NCBI RefSeq assembly: GCF_001887595.1
Contig: NZ_CP017480.1
Coordinates: 4,554,001 to 4,618,000, forward strand
Direction of reading: 5' to 3'
DNA from: Luteibacter rhizovicinus DSM 16549
Lineage (GTDB): Bacteria; Pseudomonadota; Gammaproteobacteria; Xanthomonadales; Rhodanobacteraceae
Length of the DNA: 64,000 bases
In this document: piece by piece, positions 17,694 to 26,026 of the stretch
How positions within the stretch are numbered: position 1 is the stretch's first letter
Layout of the letters: each line of letters opens with the position of its first letter
Program-made: the position numbers and the translations under genes
The notes under the pieces: generated by a model
Database searches by the model: none
What the model was told of the DNA's origin: nothing
What the model saw: only the letters and a program-made list of their open reading frames with translations

Positions 17694-17857
17694 TACACCG
17701 TTCGCGAGGCCTCACCCGTGTCGTCCCGCGCTAACGAGACCCCTGCTGCCGACACATCCTCGCATGCGCCTGCGCCGTACCTCACGCGATCCTCGGGCTT
17801 CTGTGATGCAGCGGGCACATTCGTGCTGATAAAAGAGAACCTCACCCGGGGGCAACC

Positions 17858-18157
17858 ATGGATCTCGCATCGCATCTCCTGAGTCCCGAACCTCTGGGTT
17901 GGCTCGCCTCGCTTGTCCTGCTGTCGACCATCGGCCGACAAATCTGGAGGCAGGCGCATGCACCCACCGTGGAAGGGGTTTCCAAGTGGCTTTTCATCGG
18001 TCAGATGGCAGCGTCCCTGCTGTATCTCGTGTACAGCGTGCTGGTGAAGAATCCTGTTTTCATCGCCAGCAACGCCGCCCTCCTGGTCGCTGGCGTAACG
18101 GGCCAAGTGATCTACCTGAGGCGCCGCCATGAGCAGGTCGGGAACGCCGATGCCTAA
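17858..18157 (+). CDS. small membrane protein, PQ-loop/SemiSWEET-like
   Basis: These 99 residues have three predicted membrane helices (about 12-28, 44-62, 66-88) and the spacing of a three-helix PQ-loop unit (TIGRQIWRQAHAPTVEGVSKWLFIGQMAASLLYLVYS). SemiSWEET and related proteins dimerise to move sugars or other small molecules; the substrate here is unknown. The gene overlaps the Nramp gene start by 29 bases, suggesting cotranscription and coupled translation. Confidence 0.7.
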   Translation: MDLASHLLSPEPLGWLASLVLLSTIGRQIWRQAHAPTVEGVSKWLFIGQMAASLLYLVYSVLVKNPVFIASNAALLVAGVTGQVIYLRRRHEQVGNADA

Positions 18158-19433
18158 GCCGAATGAAGACACGCCTCCCAAGCCCAAGGGCCTGAGAAGG
18201 TTTCTCGGCGCACTCGGCCCTGGCCTGACCGCAGGGGCCGCGGACGATGATCCCTCCGGCGTCGCCACGTTTTCGGTGGTGGGCGCGAAGTTCGGCACTC
18301 AGTTCTTGTGGACCGCCCTTCTCACCTGGCCGCTGATGGCGGTCGTCCAGATGATGTGTGCCCGGGTCGGCATGGTCACCGGCAAAGGCCTGGGCGGGGC
18401 GTTGCGGGAGAAGTTTCCGCGCTGGCTCGTCGGCATCGGGGCCGTCGCCCTCCTCGCCGCTAACCTGCTGAACATCGCGGCCGATCTCGCCGGGATGGGC
18501 GATGCCATGGAAATGCTGCACGCCGGTCCGCGCCTGCTGTGGGTGTGGGTCTATGGGATCGGCATCTGCCTGCTGGCCATCCGCCTGCGCTATCAACAGC
18601 TGGCCAGCGTCCTGAAATGGCTCGCCATGGTCCTCCTGGCTTACATCGTGACGGCCTTTCTGGCGAAACCCCATTGGGGCCAGGTTGCCCACGATACCTT
18701 CCTTCCCTCGCTTCCCCACGGCAAGGAGGGATGGAGTTCCCTGGTGGCGCTCTTCGGCACCACGATCAGCCCCTTCCTGTTCTTCTGGCAGGCGAGCCAG
18801 GAAGTGGAAGAAGACAAGGCCAAGGGCCGGCGCCTCCTGGCGTGGCGACGCAACGCGACCAGGCGTGAGCTGGGTGACCGCAAGCTCGATGTCTGGACAG
18901 GTACGTTCTTCTCGAATCTGGTGATGTTCTTCATCATCCTCACGGCCGCCTTCACCTTGCACGCCCATGGCAAGGACGTGCAGTCGACAAAGGATGCCGC
19001 GAGCGCGCTGCAACCGCTGGCTGGCGATTACGCCTTCCTGCTTTTCACCGGCGGGCTGGTCGGTGCGGGACTGTTGGCCATTCCGACGCTGGCGGGTTCG
19101 GCGGCATACGCCTTTGCCGAGACCTTCGACTGGGTTTCTGGCCTCGACAAGCGGTTCAAGCGAGCGGTGTCGTTCTATGCCGTATTCATCGTCGCCACGG
19201 TCGGCGGTGCGCTGCTGGACCTTTTTCACCTCGATCCGGTCAAGGTGCTTGTCTGGTCGGCCGTCGTCAACGGCATGCTTGCGCCCTTCCTGCTGGTCGC
19301 CCTGCTCCTGGTCACGGGCGACAACAAGATCATGCAGGGGCAACCCAGTCCTCTGCTTAACCGAGTCATCGTCGGATTCACGGCGCTGTTGATGTTCGGC
19401 GGCTTGGGCGCAATGGCTTTCCTCGGCGCCTAG
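18129..19433 (+). CDS. Nramp-family divalent metal transporter, atypical metal site
   Basis: This 434-residue protein has 11 or so membrane helices. Helix 1 has ADDDPSGVATF in place of the canonical DPGN, and helix 6 has TTISPFLFFWQASQEVEED in place of the usual MPH, so the metal-binding Asn and Met of Mn2+/Fe2+ transporters are missing. This matches the Nramp-related branch whose members include Mg2+ transporters. Proton-coupled import of a hard cation is plausible. The start at 18129 has GAGG seven bases upstream; ATG 18150 is an alternative. It overlaps the PQ-loop gene. Confidence 0.85.
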   Translation: MSRSGTPMPKPNEDTPPKPKGLRRFLGALGPGLTAGAADDDPSGVATFSVVGAKFGTQFLWTALLTWPLMAVVQMMCARVGMVTGKGLGGALREKFPRWLVGIGAVALLAANLLNIAADLAGMGDAMEMLHAGPRLLWVWVYGIGICLLAIRLRYQQLASVLKWLAMVLLAYIVTAFLAKPHWGQVAHDTFLPSLPHGKEGWSSLVALFGTTISPFLFFWQASQEVEEDKAKGRRLLAWRRNATRRELGDRKLDVWTGTFFSNLVMFFIILTAAFTLHAHGKDVQSTKDAASALQPLAGDYAFLLFTGGLVGAGLLAIPTLAGSAAYAFAETFDWVSGLDKRFKRAVSFYAVFIVATVGGALLDLFHLDPVKVLVWSAVVNGMLAPFLLVALLLVTGDNKIMQGQPSPLLNRVIVGFTALLMFGGLGAMAFLGA

Positions 19434-19545
19434 CGAGAAACCTGACGAGCTCTGTGAAGGCGATCGTCAACCTTGGGGACTCATCGCCCACCTGCCTTTC
19501 AACAAGTAGGGACCACGATGCTGCTTTACCCCGGAGGCAGCACGA

Positions 19546-20709
19546 ATGAAGGCACTGACCTATCACGGCTCCAAAGACGTCCGCGTCGAGACCATGCCCG
19601 ATCCGACGATCCTCGCGGGTGACGACGTCATCCTCCGCGTCACTGCCACGGCCATCTGCGGCTCGGATCTGCACCTGTATCACGGCAAGATTCCAGAGAC
19701 CCAGCACGGGGATATCTTCGGCCACGAATTCATGGGCATTGTGGAAGACGCCGGCTCCGAAGTGACCAACGTGGCCGTTGGCGATCGTGTCGTCATCCCC
19801 TTTGTCATCGCGTGCGGCAAGTGCTTCTTCTGCGAGAACGATCAGTTCGCCGCGTGCGAGACCACGAATCCGGACCAGGGTGCCAGCCTGCGGAAGCGCC
19901 CCAAGATGACGCCACCCGCGGCACTCTTCGGCTACTCGCATCTCTACGGTGGCGTTCCCGGCGGTCAGGCGGAGTTCGTCCGCGTACCCAAGGCCAATGT
20001 CGGCCCGTTCAAGATTCCTGGCAGCCTTGCCGACGAACGCGTTCTGTTCCTCTCGGACATCCTGCCGACGGGTTATCAGGCGGTGCTGAACGCGAAGATC
20101 GAGCGCGGCTCCACCGTCGCCATCTTCGGCGCAGGACCAGTCGGCCTGATGGCGGCCGCTTGCGCACGCATGCTCGGCGCAGAACGTATCTTCATGGTCG
20201 ATGAGGAACGTTATCGTCTTGATTTTGCCGTCGCCGCGTTTGATGTCATTCCTGTCGACTTCAGCGCCACCGACCCGTCCGAGTTCATCCTCGAACAAAC
20301 GGCAGGCCGAGGCGTTGACGCCAGCATCGACGCCGTCGGCTTCGAGGCGAAGGGAAGCACCACCGAGACCGTCCTGAGTGCCCTGAAACTCGAGACAAGT
20401 TCAGGCGAAGTCGTTCGTCAATGCATTACCGCCACGCGCCGCGGCGGCGTGGTCAGCATCCCCGGCGTCTATGCCGGCTTCATCCACGCCTTCCTGATCG
20501 GCGATGCGTTCGACAAGGGCCTCACCCTGGCGATGGGACAGACGCACGTACAGAAGTACCTGCCCGAGCTCCTCAACTTCATTGAGGACGGCAAACTGCA
20601 GCCGGACATCATCATTTCACATCGCATGAAGCTCGCTGATGCGGCGCGCGGCTACGAGATCTTCGACAAGAAGGAAGAGGACTGCCGCAAGGTCGTGCTC
20701 ACTCCCTGA
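19546..20709 (+). CDS. zinc-dependent alcohol dehydrogenase (formaldehyde dehydrogenase-like)
   Basis: This 387-residue medium-chain dehydrogenase has catalytic zinc ligands in [12 protein letters not shown] and GHEFMG. The structural zinc motif is [16 protein letters not shown] and the NAD-binding loop is FGAGPVGLM (about 203-211). It resembles glutathione-independent formaldehyde dehydrogenase and threonine dehydrogenase relatives, oxidising small alcohols or aldehyde hydrates with NAD+. A GGAGG Shine-Dalgarno precedes the start. A GC-rich hairpin after the stop probably ends the message. Confidence 0.9.
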   Translation: MKALTYHGSKDVRVETMPDPTILAGDDVILRVTATAICGSDLHLYHGKIPETQHGDIFGHEFMGIVEDAGSEVTNVAVGDRVVIPFVIACGKCFFCENDQFAACETTNPDQGASLRKRPKMTPPAALFGYSHLYGGVPGGQAEFVRVPKANVGPFKIPGSLADERVLFLSDILPTGYQAVLNAKIERGSTVAIFGAGPVGLMAAACARMLGAERIFMVDEERYRLDFAVAAFDVIPVDFSATDPSEFILEQTAGRGVDASIDAVGFEAKGSTTETVLSALKLETSSGEVVRQCITATRRGGVVSIPGVYAGFIHAFLIGDAFDKGLTLAMGQTHVQKYLPELLNFIEDGKLQPDIIISHRMKLADAARGYEIFDKKEEDCRKVVLTP

Positions 20710-20727
20710 GTTGCTCGCATGACACAC

Positions 20728-20752
20728 CACCGGCGCCGCACGGGCGCCGGTG
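20728..20752. terminator. GC-rich hairpin after the alcohol dehydrogenase
   Basis: CACCGGCGCC and GGCGCCGGTG form a perfect 10-bp stem with a 5-base loop 19 bases after the stop. No T-run follows, so Rho-independent termination is uncertain. Confidence 0.45.
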
Positions 20753-20833
20753 ATATGAGGGAAGATCAGACAGTGCCTAACGCGATCCCGACGTCGCTGT
20801 CATCAAGTAAACCCACTCACGGCGAGGTAAAGG

Positions 20834-21301
20834 TCAGGCGGCCGCTTTGAACTCGGCCAGAAGCTCTGCCTTCCGGGTTTCCATGCGGGCGCCGAGTTCG
20901 TTCAGTTCCTCCTTACTCAGAAGCTTCTTGGCGTCCTTGAACATCTCCTGCTCTTCTTCCTCGATGTGATGCTCGATGAGCTCCTTCAACACCTTGGCGC
21001 GCCCTGAGAACTGCTCCGTTGCCGGGTCCGTCTTCATCAGGTCGGGCAGCACGAGATCCTCTGCGGCGCGGTGCTCCTCAAGCGCCTCGTAATACATCTT
21101 CTCTTCTTCTTTCTTGCCCGCTTCCTTGAACGCCGGATAGAAGATCTCTTCTTCAATCGTCGTATGGGCCTTGAGATTGACGTGGATCTGCTGCAGGAGC
21201 TCGCCGCGCTTCTTGACGGCGCGGCTGGTCGAATCGGCCAGCTGTTCGAGAAGGTCTTTGACGAGAGTGTGGTCTTGCTTGAGCAGTGCGATGGCGTCCA
21301 T
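20834..21301 (-). CDS. hemerythrin HHE-domain protein
   Basis: This 155-residue four-helix bundle has the di-iron ligands spread as DHTLVKDL, HTTIEEEIFYP, HRAAEDLVLP and HHIEEEEQEMF. Such cytoplasmic HHE proteins bind O2 or NO or buffer iron and redox stress. The start at 21301 has AGGA upstream and gives the typical MDAIALLKQDH beginning. The central part is very rich in Glu and Lys. Neighbours (aldehyde dehydrogenation, sulfatase) do not define its role. Confidence 0.9.
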   Translation of the reverse strand: MDAIALLKQDHTLVKDLLEQLADSTSRAVKKRGELLQQIHVNLKAHTTIEEEIFYPAFKEAGKKEEEKMYYEALEEHRAAEDLVLPDLMKTDPATEQFSGRAKVLKELIEHHIEEEEQEMFKDAKKLLSKEELNELGARMETRKAELLAEFKAAA

Positions 21302-21438
21302 GGGTCGTTCCTGGCGGCGGCTGGGAGACGCTAGCCTCGCAGCCCACCGGTGACGGGCCTGTCGCATCGGCAGGTCCTTGCGAACACATCCTGACGACGT
21401 TCCTTTCCACGACCGCCTCGCCGCTTCGAGCCGACCCT

Positions 21439-22953
21439 TCAGCTCTTCGGCACCATAGCCTCCATCACCCTATCGATACTAAACGACGCCGCCTTGGCAC
21501 GCGGCGGAAACTCCCTGAAACTCTGCAACCACTTGGCCAAAAGCGGTGGCGCAGCGTAAAGCAGGAAATTCTGCTCAAGAAACCAGTCGTTGTACTTGAA
21601 GCTCTCCTCGCCCCGCTCGAACGGATCGGCCCGCAGGTCAAAGAATTTCGGTATACGCATTTCGGACAGCGGCTCACGCCAACTCTGCAGTCCCTCGGCA
21701 CGCTGCTCGGCGAAGACCACTTTCCAGCGCCCCATACGCACGGCCATGCACTCTCCGTCGTCGCTCCAGTAGATAAAGCCCTCGCGGGGCGAGGCTTTCT
21801 CCTTGCCCGAGAGAAACGGCAGTAAATTGAAGCCGTCCAGGTGCACCTTGTACGACCGGCCACCCATCTCGAATCCCTTCTTCACTTTCTCGACCAGTTC
21901 GGTCTCCGCATTCGCGGCCGCGAACGTGGGAATGAAATCCTGAAGTGACGCGATATCGTTAATCACTCGACCTGGCTCGATCACACCCGGCCAGCGCATC
22001 ACGCAGGGCACGCGCCATCCGCCCTCCCAATTACTGTCCTTCTCGCCGCGGAACGGCGTGGTCCCGCCATCGGGCCACGTGCAAACCTCGGCGCCATTGT
22101 CCGTGGTGAACACCACGATCGTGTTGTCCGCTATGCCGAGCTCGTCGAGTCGATCCAGCAACTGGCCGACGTAGCCATCGAGTTCGACCATCCCATCGGG
22201 ATATACGCCGAGACCTGTCTTGCCGACCGACTCGGGCTTGAGATGGGTAAAGACGTGCATGCGTGTCGGATTGAAATAGCAGAACCACGGCTCGTCGGAC
22301 TTGCTCTTGCGGTCGATGAAATCCAACGCCGCGTCGAGGAACTCTTCGTCGACGGTTTCCATGCGTTTGCGGTTCAGCGGACCGGTGTTCTCGATGGTCT
22401 GCTTGCCCACCCTGCCGAACTGCGGATCTTCCGTACTGTCGTCCTTGTCCGTCGCTTTCGACCGCATGACGCCGCGAGGTCCGAACTGCTTCCGGAAAGC
22501 CGGATCCTTGGGATAGTTCGGATACTCCGGCTCTTCCTCGGCATTGAGGTGATACAGGTTGCCGAAGAACTCGTCGAAGCCATGCACGGTAGGCAGGTGT
22601 TCGTTGCGATCACCCAGATGGTTCTTGCCGAATTGACCGGTGGCATAGCCGAAGTGCTTCATGAACTCACCGACACTGGGATCCTCGGCGCTCAGTCCCA
22701 GCGTCGCACCCGGCATGCCGACCTTGGTCAGCCCGGTACGTATCGGTGACTGCCCGGTAATGAAGGCCGCGCGGCCTGCGGTGCAGCTTTGCTGACCGTA
22801 GAAATCGGTGAAGTTGGCACCCTCTTTCGCGATGCGATCGATATTAGGGGTGCGATAACCCATGATGCCGTTGTTATTGCAGCTGACGTTGAACCAGCCG
22901 ATATCGTCGGCCATGATGAAAAGGATGTTGGGCTTGCGACTGGCCATCGTCAT
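21439..22953 (-). CDS. arylsulfatase
   Basis: This 504-residue sulfatase has metal-binding Asp16-Asp17 in FIMADDIGW. The formylglycine site Cys57-Thr-Ala-Gly-Arg61 is in QQSCTAGRAAFITGQ. FGKNHLGD and the second metal site TTDNGAEV are also present. It would remove sulfate from aryl or other sulfate esters after an FGE/AtsB-type enzyme converts the Cys, which is not in the window. No signal peptide is visible, so it looks cytoplasmic, unlike many scavenging sulfatases. It may supply sulfur. The CynR-like regulator lies upstream on the same strand. Confidence 0.93.
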   Translation of the reverse strand: MTMASRKPNILFIMADDIGWFNVSCNNNGIMGYRTPNIDRIAKEGANFTDFYGQQSCTAGRAAFITGQSPIRTGLTKVGMPGATLGLSAEDPSVGEFMKHFGYATGQFGKNHLGDRNEHLPTVHGFDEFFGNLYHLNAEEEPEYPNYPKDPAFRKQFGPRGVMRSKATDKDDSTEDPQFGRVGKQTIENTGPLNRKRMETVDEEFLDAALDFIDRKSKSDEPWFCYFNPTRMHVFTHLKPESVGKTGLGVYPDGMVELDGYVGQLLDRLDELGIADNTIVVFTTDNGAEVCTWPDGGTTPFRGEKDSNWEGGWRVPCVMRWPGVIEPGRVINDIASLQDFIPTFAAANAETELVEKVKKGFEMGGRSYKVHLDGFNLLPFLSGKEKASPREGFIYWSDDGECMAVRMGRWKVVFAEQRAEGLQSWREPLSEMRIPKFFDLRADPFERGEESFKYNDWFLEQNFLLYAAPPLLAKWLQSFREFPPRAKAASFSIDRVMEAMVPKS

Positions 22954-23040
22954 GCGCTCTGTTCCACGAGAACAACAGCCTGGACTGGCATTCCGGCCGG
23001 CGCATCCGAAGAACCCCGGAAACGTAATCAGTGAAGTTAC

Positions 23041-23246
23041 TTAGCACCCATCGCTTCCAACCCTTGCGCCAACCGCTGGCAATCAACCACCTCAGCCTCA
23101 TGAATCAAGTCAGCCAACAACCGGGTAAGCCCCCGTGCATACTGAAGCCACTCGTGCCGCACCCTCGCTCTGCGCTTCTCACCGCATAGAGCGATGGTTG
23201 CCTGCGAGGCTTCGACAGCAACAGCGCAGGCAACGGAAAGACCGTA
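23041..23246 (-). other. open frame continuing after the CynR-like stop codon
   Basis: After the TGA at 23249-23247 the same frame stays open for 68 codons to a TAA at 23041 (protein-like end: VVDCQRLAQGLEAMGAK). No ATG or GTG start with a ribosome site is seen. It may be chance or the remnant of a gene. Otherwise the 293-base gap 22954-23246 should hold the sulfatase promoter. Confidence 0.2.
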
Positions 23247-24146
23247 TCAAATCAACTTGAAGTTGCCTGTCGTCCACGACGTGGCCAACGCGACAAACGC
23301 ACGACACGCCGCCGTCCGATATGCATCCTTGCGTTGAAGGAGCGCCACCGTCCGCTCGGGCATCGCATCGACCAACTGCACCGGGCAAAGCCCTGGGTGA
23401 TGCTGGGCGACTGCTTCCGGCAGCACCGTCGCAAGACGATCACTATGCTGGACGATCTCGATAATCCCGCTGACCGAATTGGCTTCGATCGCGATAGGCG
23501 GCTTGATCCCCTGCTGCTGGCAATGGCGATCGATATGGATTCGCGTAGCGAAGTCCCCATTCAACAGAACGCGCGGCTCACTCGCGAACTCACGAAGCGA
23601 TAGCGGCTCCTGCCGCGTGGCATAGGGATGCCCTTTGCCCACAACGAGCGCAAGCGTCTCGACGAACCACGCCTGGCTCTCGATCTCCGTCGAGCGCGCG
23701 TCCATGAACCCGATGCCGATATCGAGCTCGTCCTGCGCCAGCAAGGCCTCGATCTGGTCCTGATTCATTTCCGTCACGCGGAGGTTGATCCCCGGGTAGG
23801 TCGCGTTGAAGCAGGCTACCAAGGGACCGATCAGATAGGCGGTGAACGTCGGCGTCATGGCCAGCCGAAGTTCGCCACGCGTCAGGTCCTGCGCGTCGTG
23901 AATGGCTCGTTTGCCGGCATCGAGATCCTGCAGGGCGCGGCGCGCGTACTGCGCATAGGCTTCGCCAGCGTCGGTCAGCCGGATGGTCCGCCCTGTCCGG
24001 TCGAGGAGCTGCGCACCCAAGGTGTCTTCCAGCTGCTTCATCTGCTGCGACAAGGTAGGTTGCGACACGTGCAACGCCTCGGCCGCACGCGTGAAGTTCT
24101 GGTGCTCCGCGACCGCAAGGAAGTAGCGAATGTGTCGCAGCAGCAT
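23247..24146 (-). CDS. LysR-family regulator, CynR-like
   Basis: This 299-residue protein has an N-terminal winged helix (MLLRHIRYFLAVAEHQNF, SQPTLSQQMKQLEDTLG) and a periplasmic-binding-like effector domain starting near 90 (GELRLAMTPTFTAYLIGPLVACF). The sequence strongly resembles CynR, which senses cyanate and activates cynTS, but no cyanase or carbonic anhydrase gene is nearby, so the target is unclear. The 123-base gap upstream leads to the hemolysin III gene on the same strand. Confidence 0.9.
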   Translation of the reverse strand: MLLRHIRYFLAVAEHQNFTRAAEALHVSQPTLSQQMKQLEDTLGAQLLDRTGRTIRLTDAGEAYAQYARRALQDLDAGKRAIHDAQDLTRGELRLAMTPTFTAYLIGPLVACFNATYPGINLRVTEMNQDQIEALLAQDELDIGIGFMDARSTEIESQAWFVETLALVVGKGHPYATRQEPLSLREFASEPRVLLNGDFATRIHIDRHCQQQGIKPPIAIEANSVSGIIEIVQHSDRLATVLPEAVAQHHPGLCPVQLVDAMPERTVALLQRKDAYRTAACRAFVALATSWTTGNFKLI

Positions 24147-24269
24147 GGCGTCTCAACGATAGCGATTGCTTATGATCCGGATCATACGTCGGTCCTGGAC
24201 GTCCGGGGCACGCGGCATGATTCTACTGCGGGGACACATGGCACGTATCCAGGACTTCGTCAGGCTGGT

Positions 24270-24935
24270 CTACGCAGGCCTGGGCAACACGTAAAGAAAG
24301 ACGGCGAAGTAGTGCAGCACGCTCCCCGCCAGCACGAACAGATGCCATAGCGAGTGGTGAAACGGCAAACGCTTCGCGAGGTAGAACGGCACGCCGGCGG
24401 TGTACGCCACACCGCCGGCTACCAGCAACATGAGCCCAGCCTTGGGCACGTGCGCTGCCAGGGGCTGGAACGCGGCAATCGCGCCCCACCCCATCGCGAC
24501 ATACATGAACACCGCCGCGTGGTGATACCGCTGCAGGATGCCGAGCTCCAGCACGCTGCCGGCAATGGCCAGTAGCCAGATCACGCCGAACAGGCTGACG
24601 CCCCACACTCCCGGTACAGCGATGAGCGCGAAGGGCGTATAGGTGCCGGCGATCAGCCAGTAGATGCCCAGGTGATCCAGCGTCCGCAGGAGCGCGTGCG
24701 CGCTGCGATACTGAAAGGCGTGATAGAGCGTCGAGGCGGAGAACAGGAAGATTAGCGTTGCGCCGTAGAGCACGCTGGCGAATACCGCGACCGGCCCACC
24801 ATACGAGGTGGCTTTCATGACAAGCACGACGAGCCCGGCGATGCTGAGCCCCACCGCCAGCCCATGGACAAGGCAGCTGCCCAGTTCGTCGACGCGTGCA
24901 TAGGGCACAACGGCGGTGCTTGCATCGGTAGTCAT
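24270..24935 (-). CDS. hemolysin III family membrane protein (PAQR-like)
   Basis: This 221-residue protein has seven predicted helices and family motifs: HGLAVGLSIAGL near the start, SASTLYHAF (Ser-His of the metal site), LDHLGIYWLIAGTYTPF, and the C-terminal HHSLWHLFVLAGSVLHYFAV with the two remaining His. PAQR-type proteins may be zinc-dependent lipid hydrolases (ceramidase-like); bacterial function is uncertain. The start at 24935 is preferred; ATG 24965 would add ten residues and has a slightly better ribosome site. Confidence 0.88.
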   Translation of the reverse strand: MTTDASTAVVPYARVDELGSCLVHGLAVGLSIAGLVVLVMKATSYGGPVAVFASVLYGATLIFLFSASTLYHAFQYRSAHALLRTLDHLGIYWLIAGTYTPFALIAVPGVWGVSLFGVIWLLAIAGSVLELGILQRYHHAAVFMYVAMGWGAIAAFQPLAAHVPKAGLMLLVAGGVAYTAGVPFYLAKRLPFHHSLWHLFVLAGSVLHYFAVFLYVLPRPA

Positions 24936-25212
24936 CGGGACGATCCGACTGAGGCAGGGGTCCATCCTGCCATCGCGACGTTGCAGTTTCGGTCTGTCGC
25001 GCAGGAATTCCCACTATACGACGCATTCCGCACCGCCGGGCCCCGAATTACCCCTCGGGCATCGCCTTGGGAATATGCCCCGCAGTCACTCTTTTTCCTT
25101 CAGCCGACAGGGGTAAAAGGTGTCTCGCAGCCCATGCCAGCGCCATTCCGTAGGCATGGCCCGCTGGAAAAAATATTCCGCCGCACCCCATCGCAGGCGT
25201 GCATACTGCGCC

Positions 25213-25599
25213 ATGCCTGAGCCGACCGTCCTCATTCTCGACCCACACCGCGAACTGGCCGAGATGGCCGCCGAGGTCTTGTCGGCACGGGGGTACTCGG
25301 TGGCGGTTTCCGGCCATTTCGAAACGGCGCTGACCACGCTGGATTCGGTCCCCACGATCCGGGTCGCGGTCTGCCACGCCACGCTGCCGTCCGGCCGAGG
25401 CGACCAGCAGGCCCCGATTCTCGCCGAGCTGGCGTCCCGGGAAGATATCGCCCTCGTGGTTATCTCCTCCCGCCCCTTTGAGGACGTCGAAGGCATTCCT
25501 AGCCGCGCAGTGCGACTGGCCAAGCCTTTCGGAGCAAGAGAGCTTCTCGATGCCATCGCGCTGGCGTCCCGGACTGTGGAAGCACACATCCGGGGCTGA
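25213..25599 (+). CDS. degenerate single-domain response regulator (pseudo-receiver)
   Basis: This 128-residue protein has a receiver fold: ILDPHRELAEMAAEVLSARGY at the start, VVISSRP (Ser switch) and RLAKPFG (conserved Lys-Pro). The phosphoacceptor position, normally Asp in DxxxP, is His in CHATLPSGRG, and only one Asp remains of the acidic pair. It therefore cannot be phosphorylated in the usual way and is probably an adaptor or atypical sensor. No kinase or output gene is adjacent. The start at 25213 gives the proper N-terminus of the domain. Confidence 0.75.
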   Translation: MPEPTVLILDPHRELAEMAAEVLSARGYSVAVSGHFETALTTLDSVPTIRVAVCHATLPSGRGDQQAPILAELASREDIALVVISSRPFEDVEGIPSRAVRLAKPFGARELLDAIALASRTVEAHIRG

Positions 25600-25602
25600 C
25601 GC

Positions 25603-25800
25603 TTACCGCTGACCGCCCTTGTCGGGATCTTGCTGGCCCTTCTGATCGGCACCCCCGCGGGTAACGTCTTCCGGACGCTGTTGACCGACCTGGTCACTTT
25701 CGCGTTTCGCCGGCTTGTCCTGACCCGGATTCGCGGCCGGATTGTTCGAGCCGCCAACGCCGTTGGCGGAGTGCTGGGTGGTGCGATCTTGCTGGCTCAT
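25603..25800 (-). CDS. small hydrophilic low-complexity protein
   Basis: These 65 residues are almost free of hydrophobic residues and made of Gln, Gly, Asp, Asn, Lys and Arg (GQDKPAKRESDQVGQQRPED...GGADQKGQQDPDKGGQ), hence probably disordered. A strong AGGAGA Shine-Dalgarno sits nine bases before ATG 25800, which decides the start. It is convergent with the pseudo-receiver, with three bases between the stops. Composition recalls hydrophilin-like stress proteins; no family assigned. Confidence 0.6.
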   Translation of the reverse strand: MSQQDRTTQHSANGVGGSNNPAANPGQDKPAKRESDQVGQQRPEDVTRGGADQKGQQDPDKGGQR

Positions 25801-26026
25801 CACGTTTCTCCTGTAGAGAACACCATCGTTCGCCTTGGTGTGTGATGAAACCGGCCGCCCACGGTGTGCGAAGAGTGACGACGCGCTCACCTCGCGCACC
25901 GGTAGCAGGTTTGTCCCTCCCCTCCCTCCACTCGTCCCTAAACCGCCCCATCTCATCCCTTCCCACCTGACACACCGCCGCCCGAGCGCCTAACGTATCG
26001 CCACTGGCCTACGAAGGAAGAAGCTC

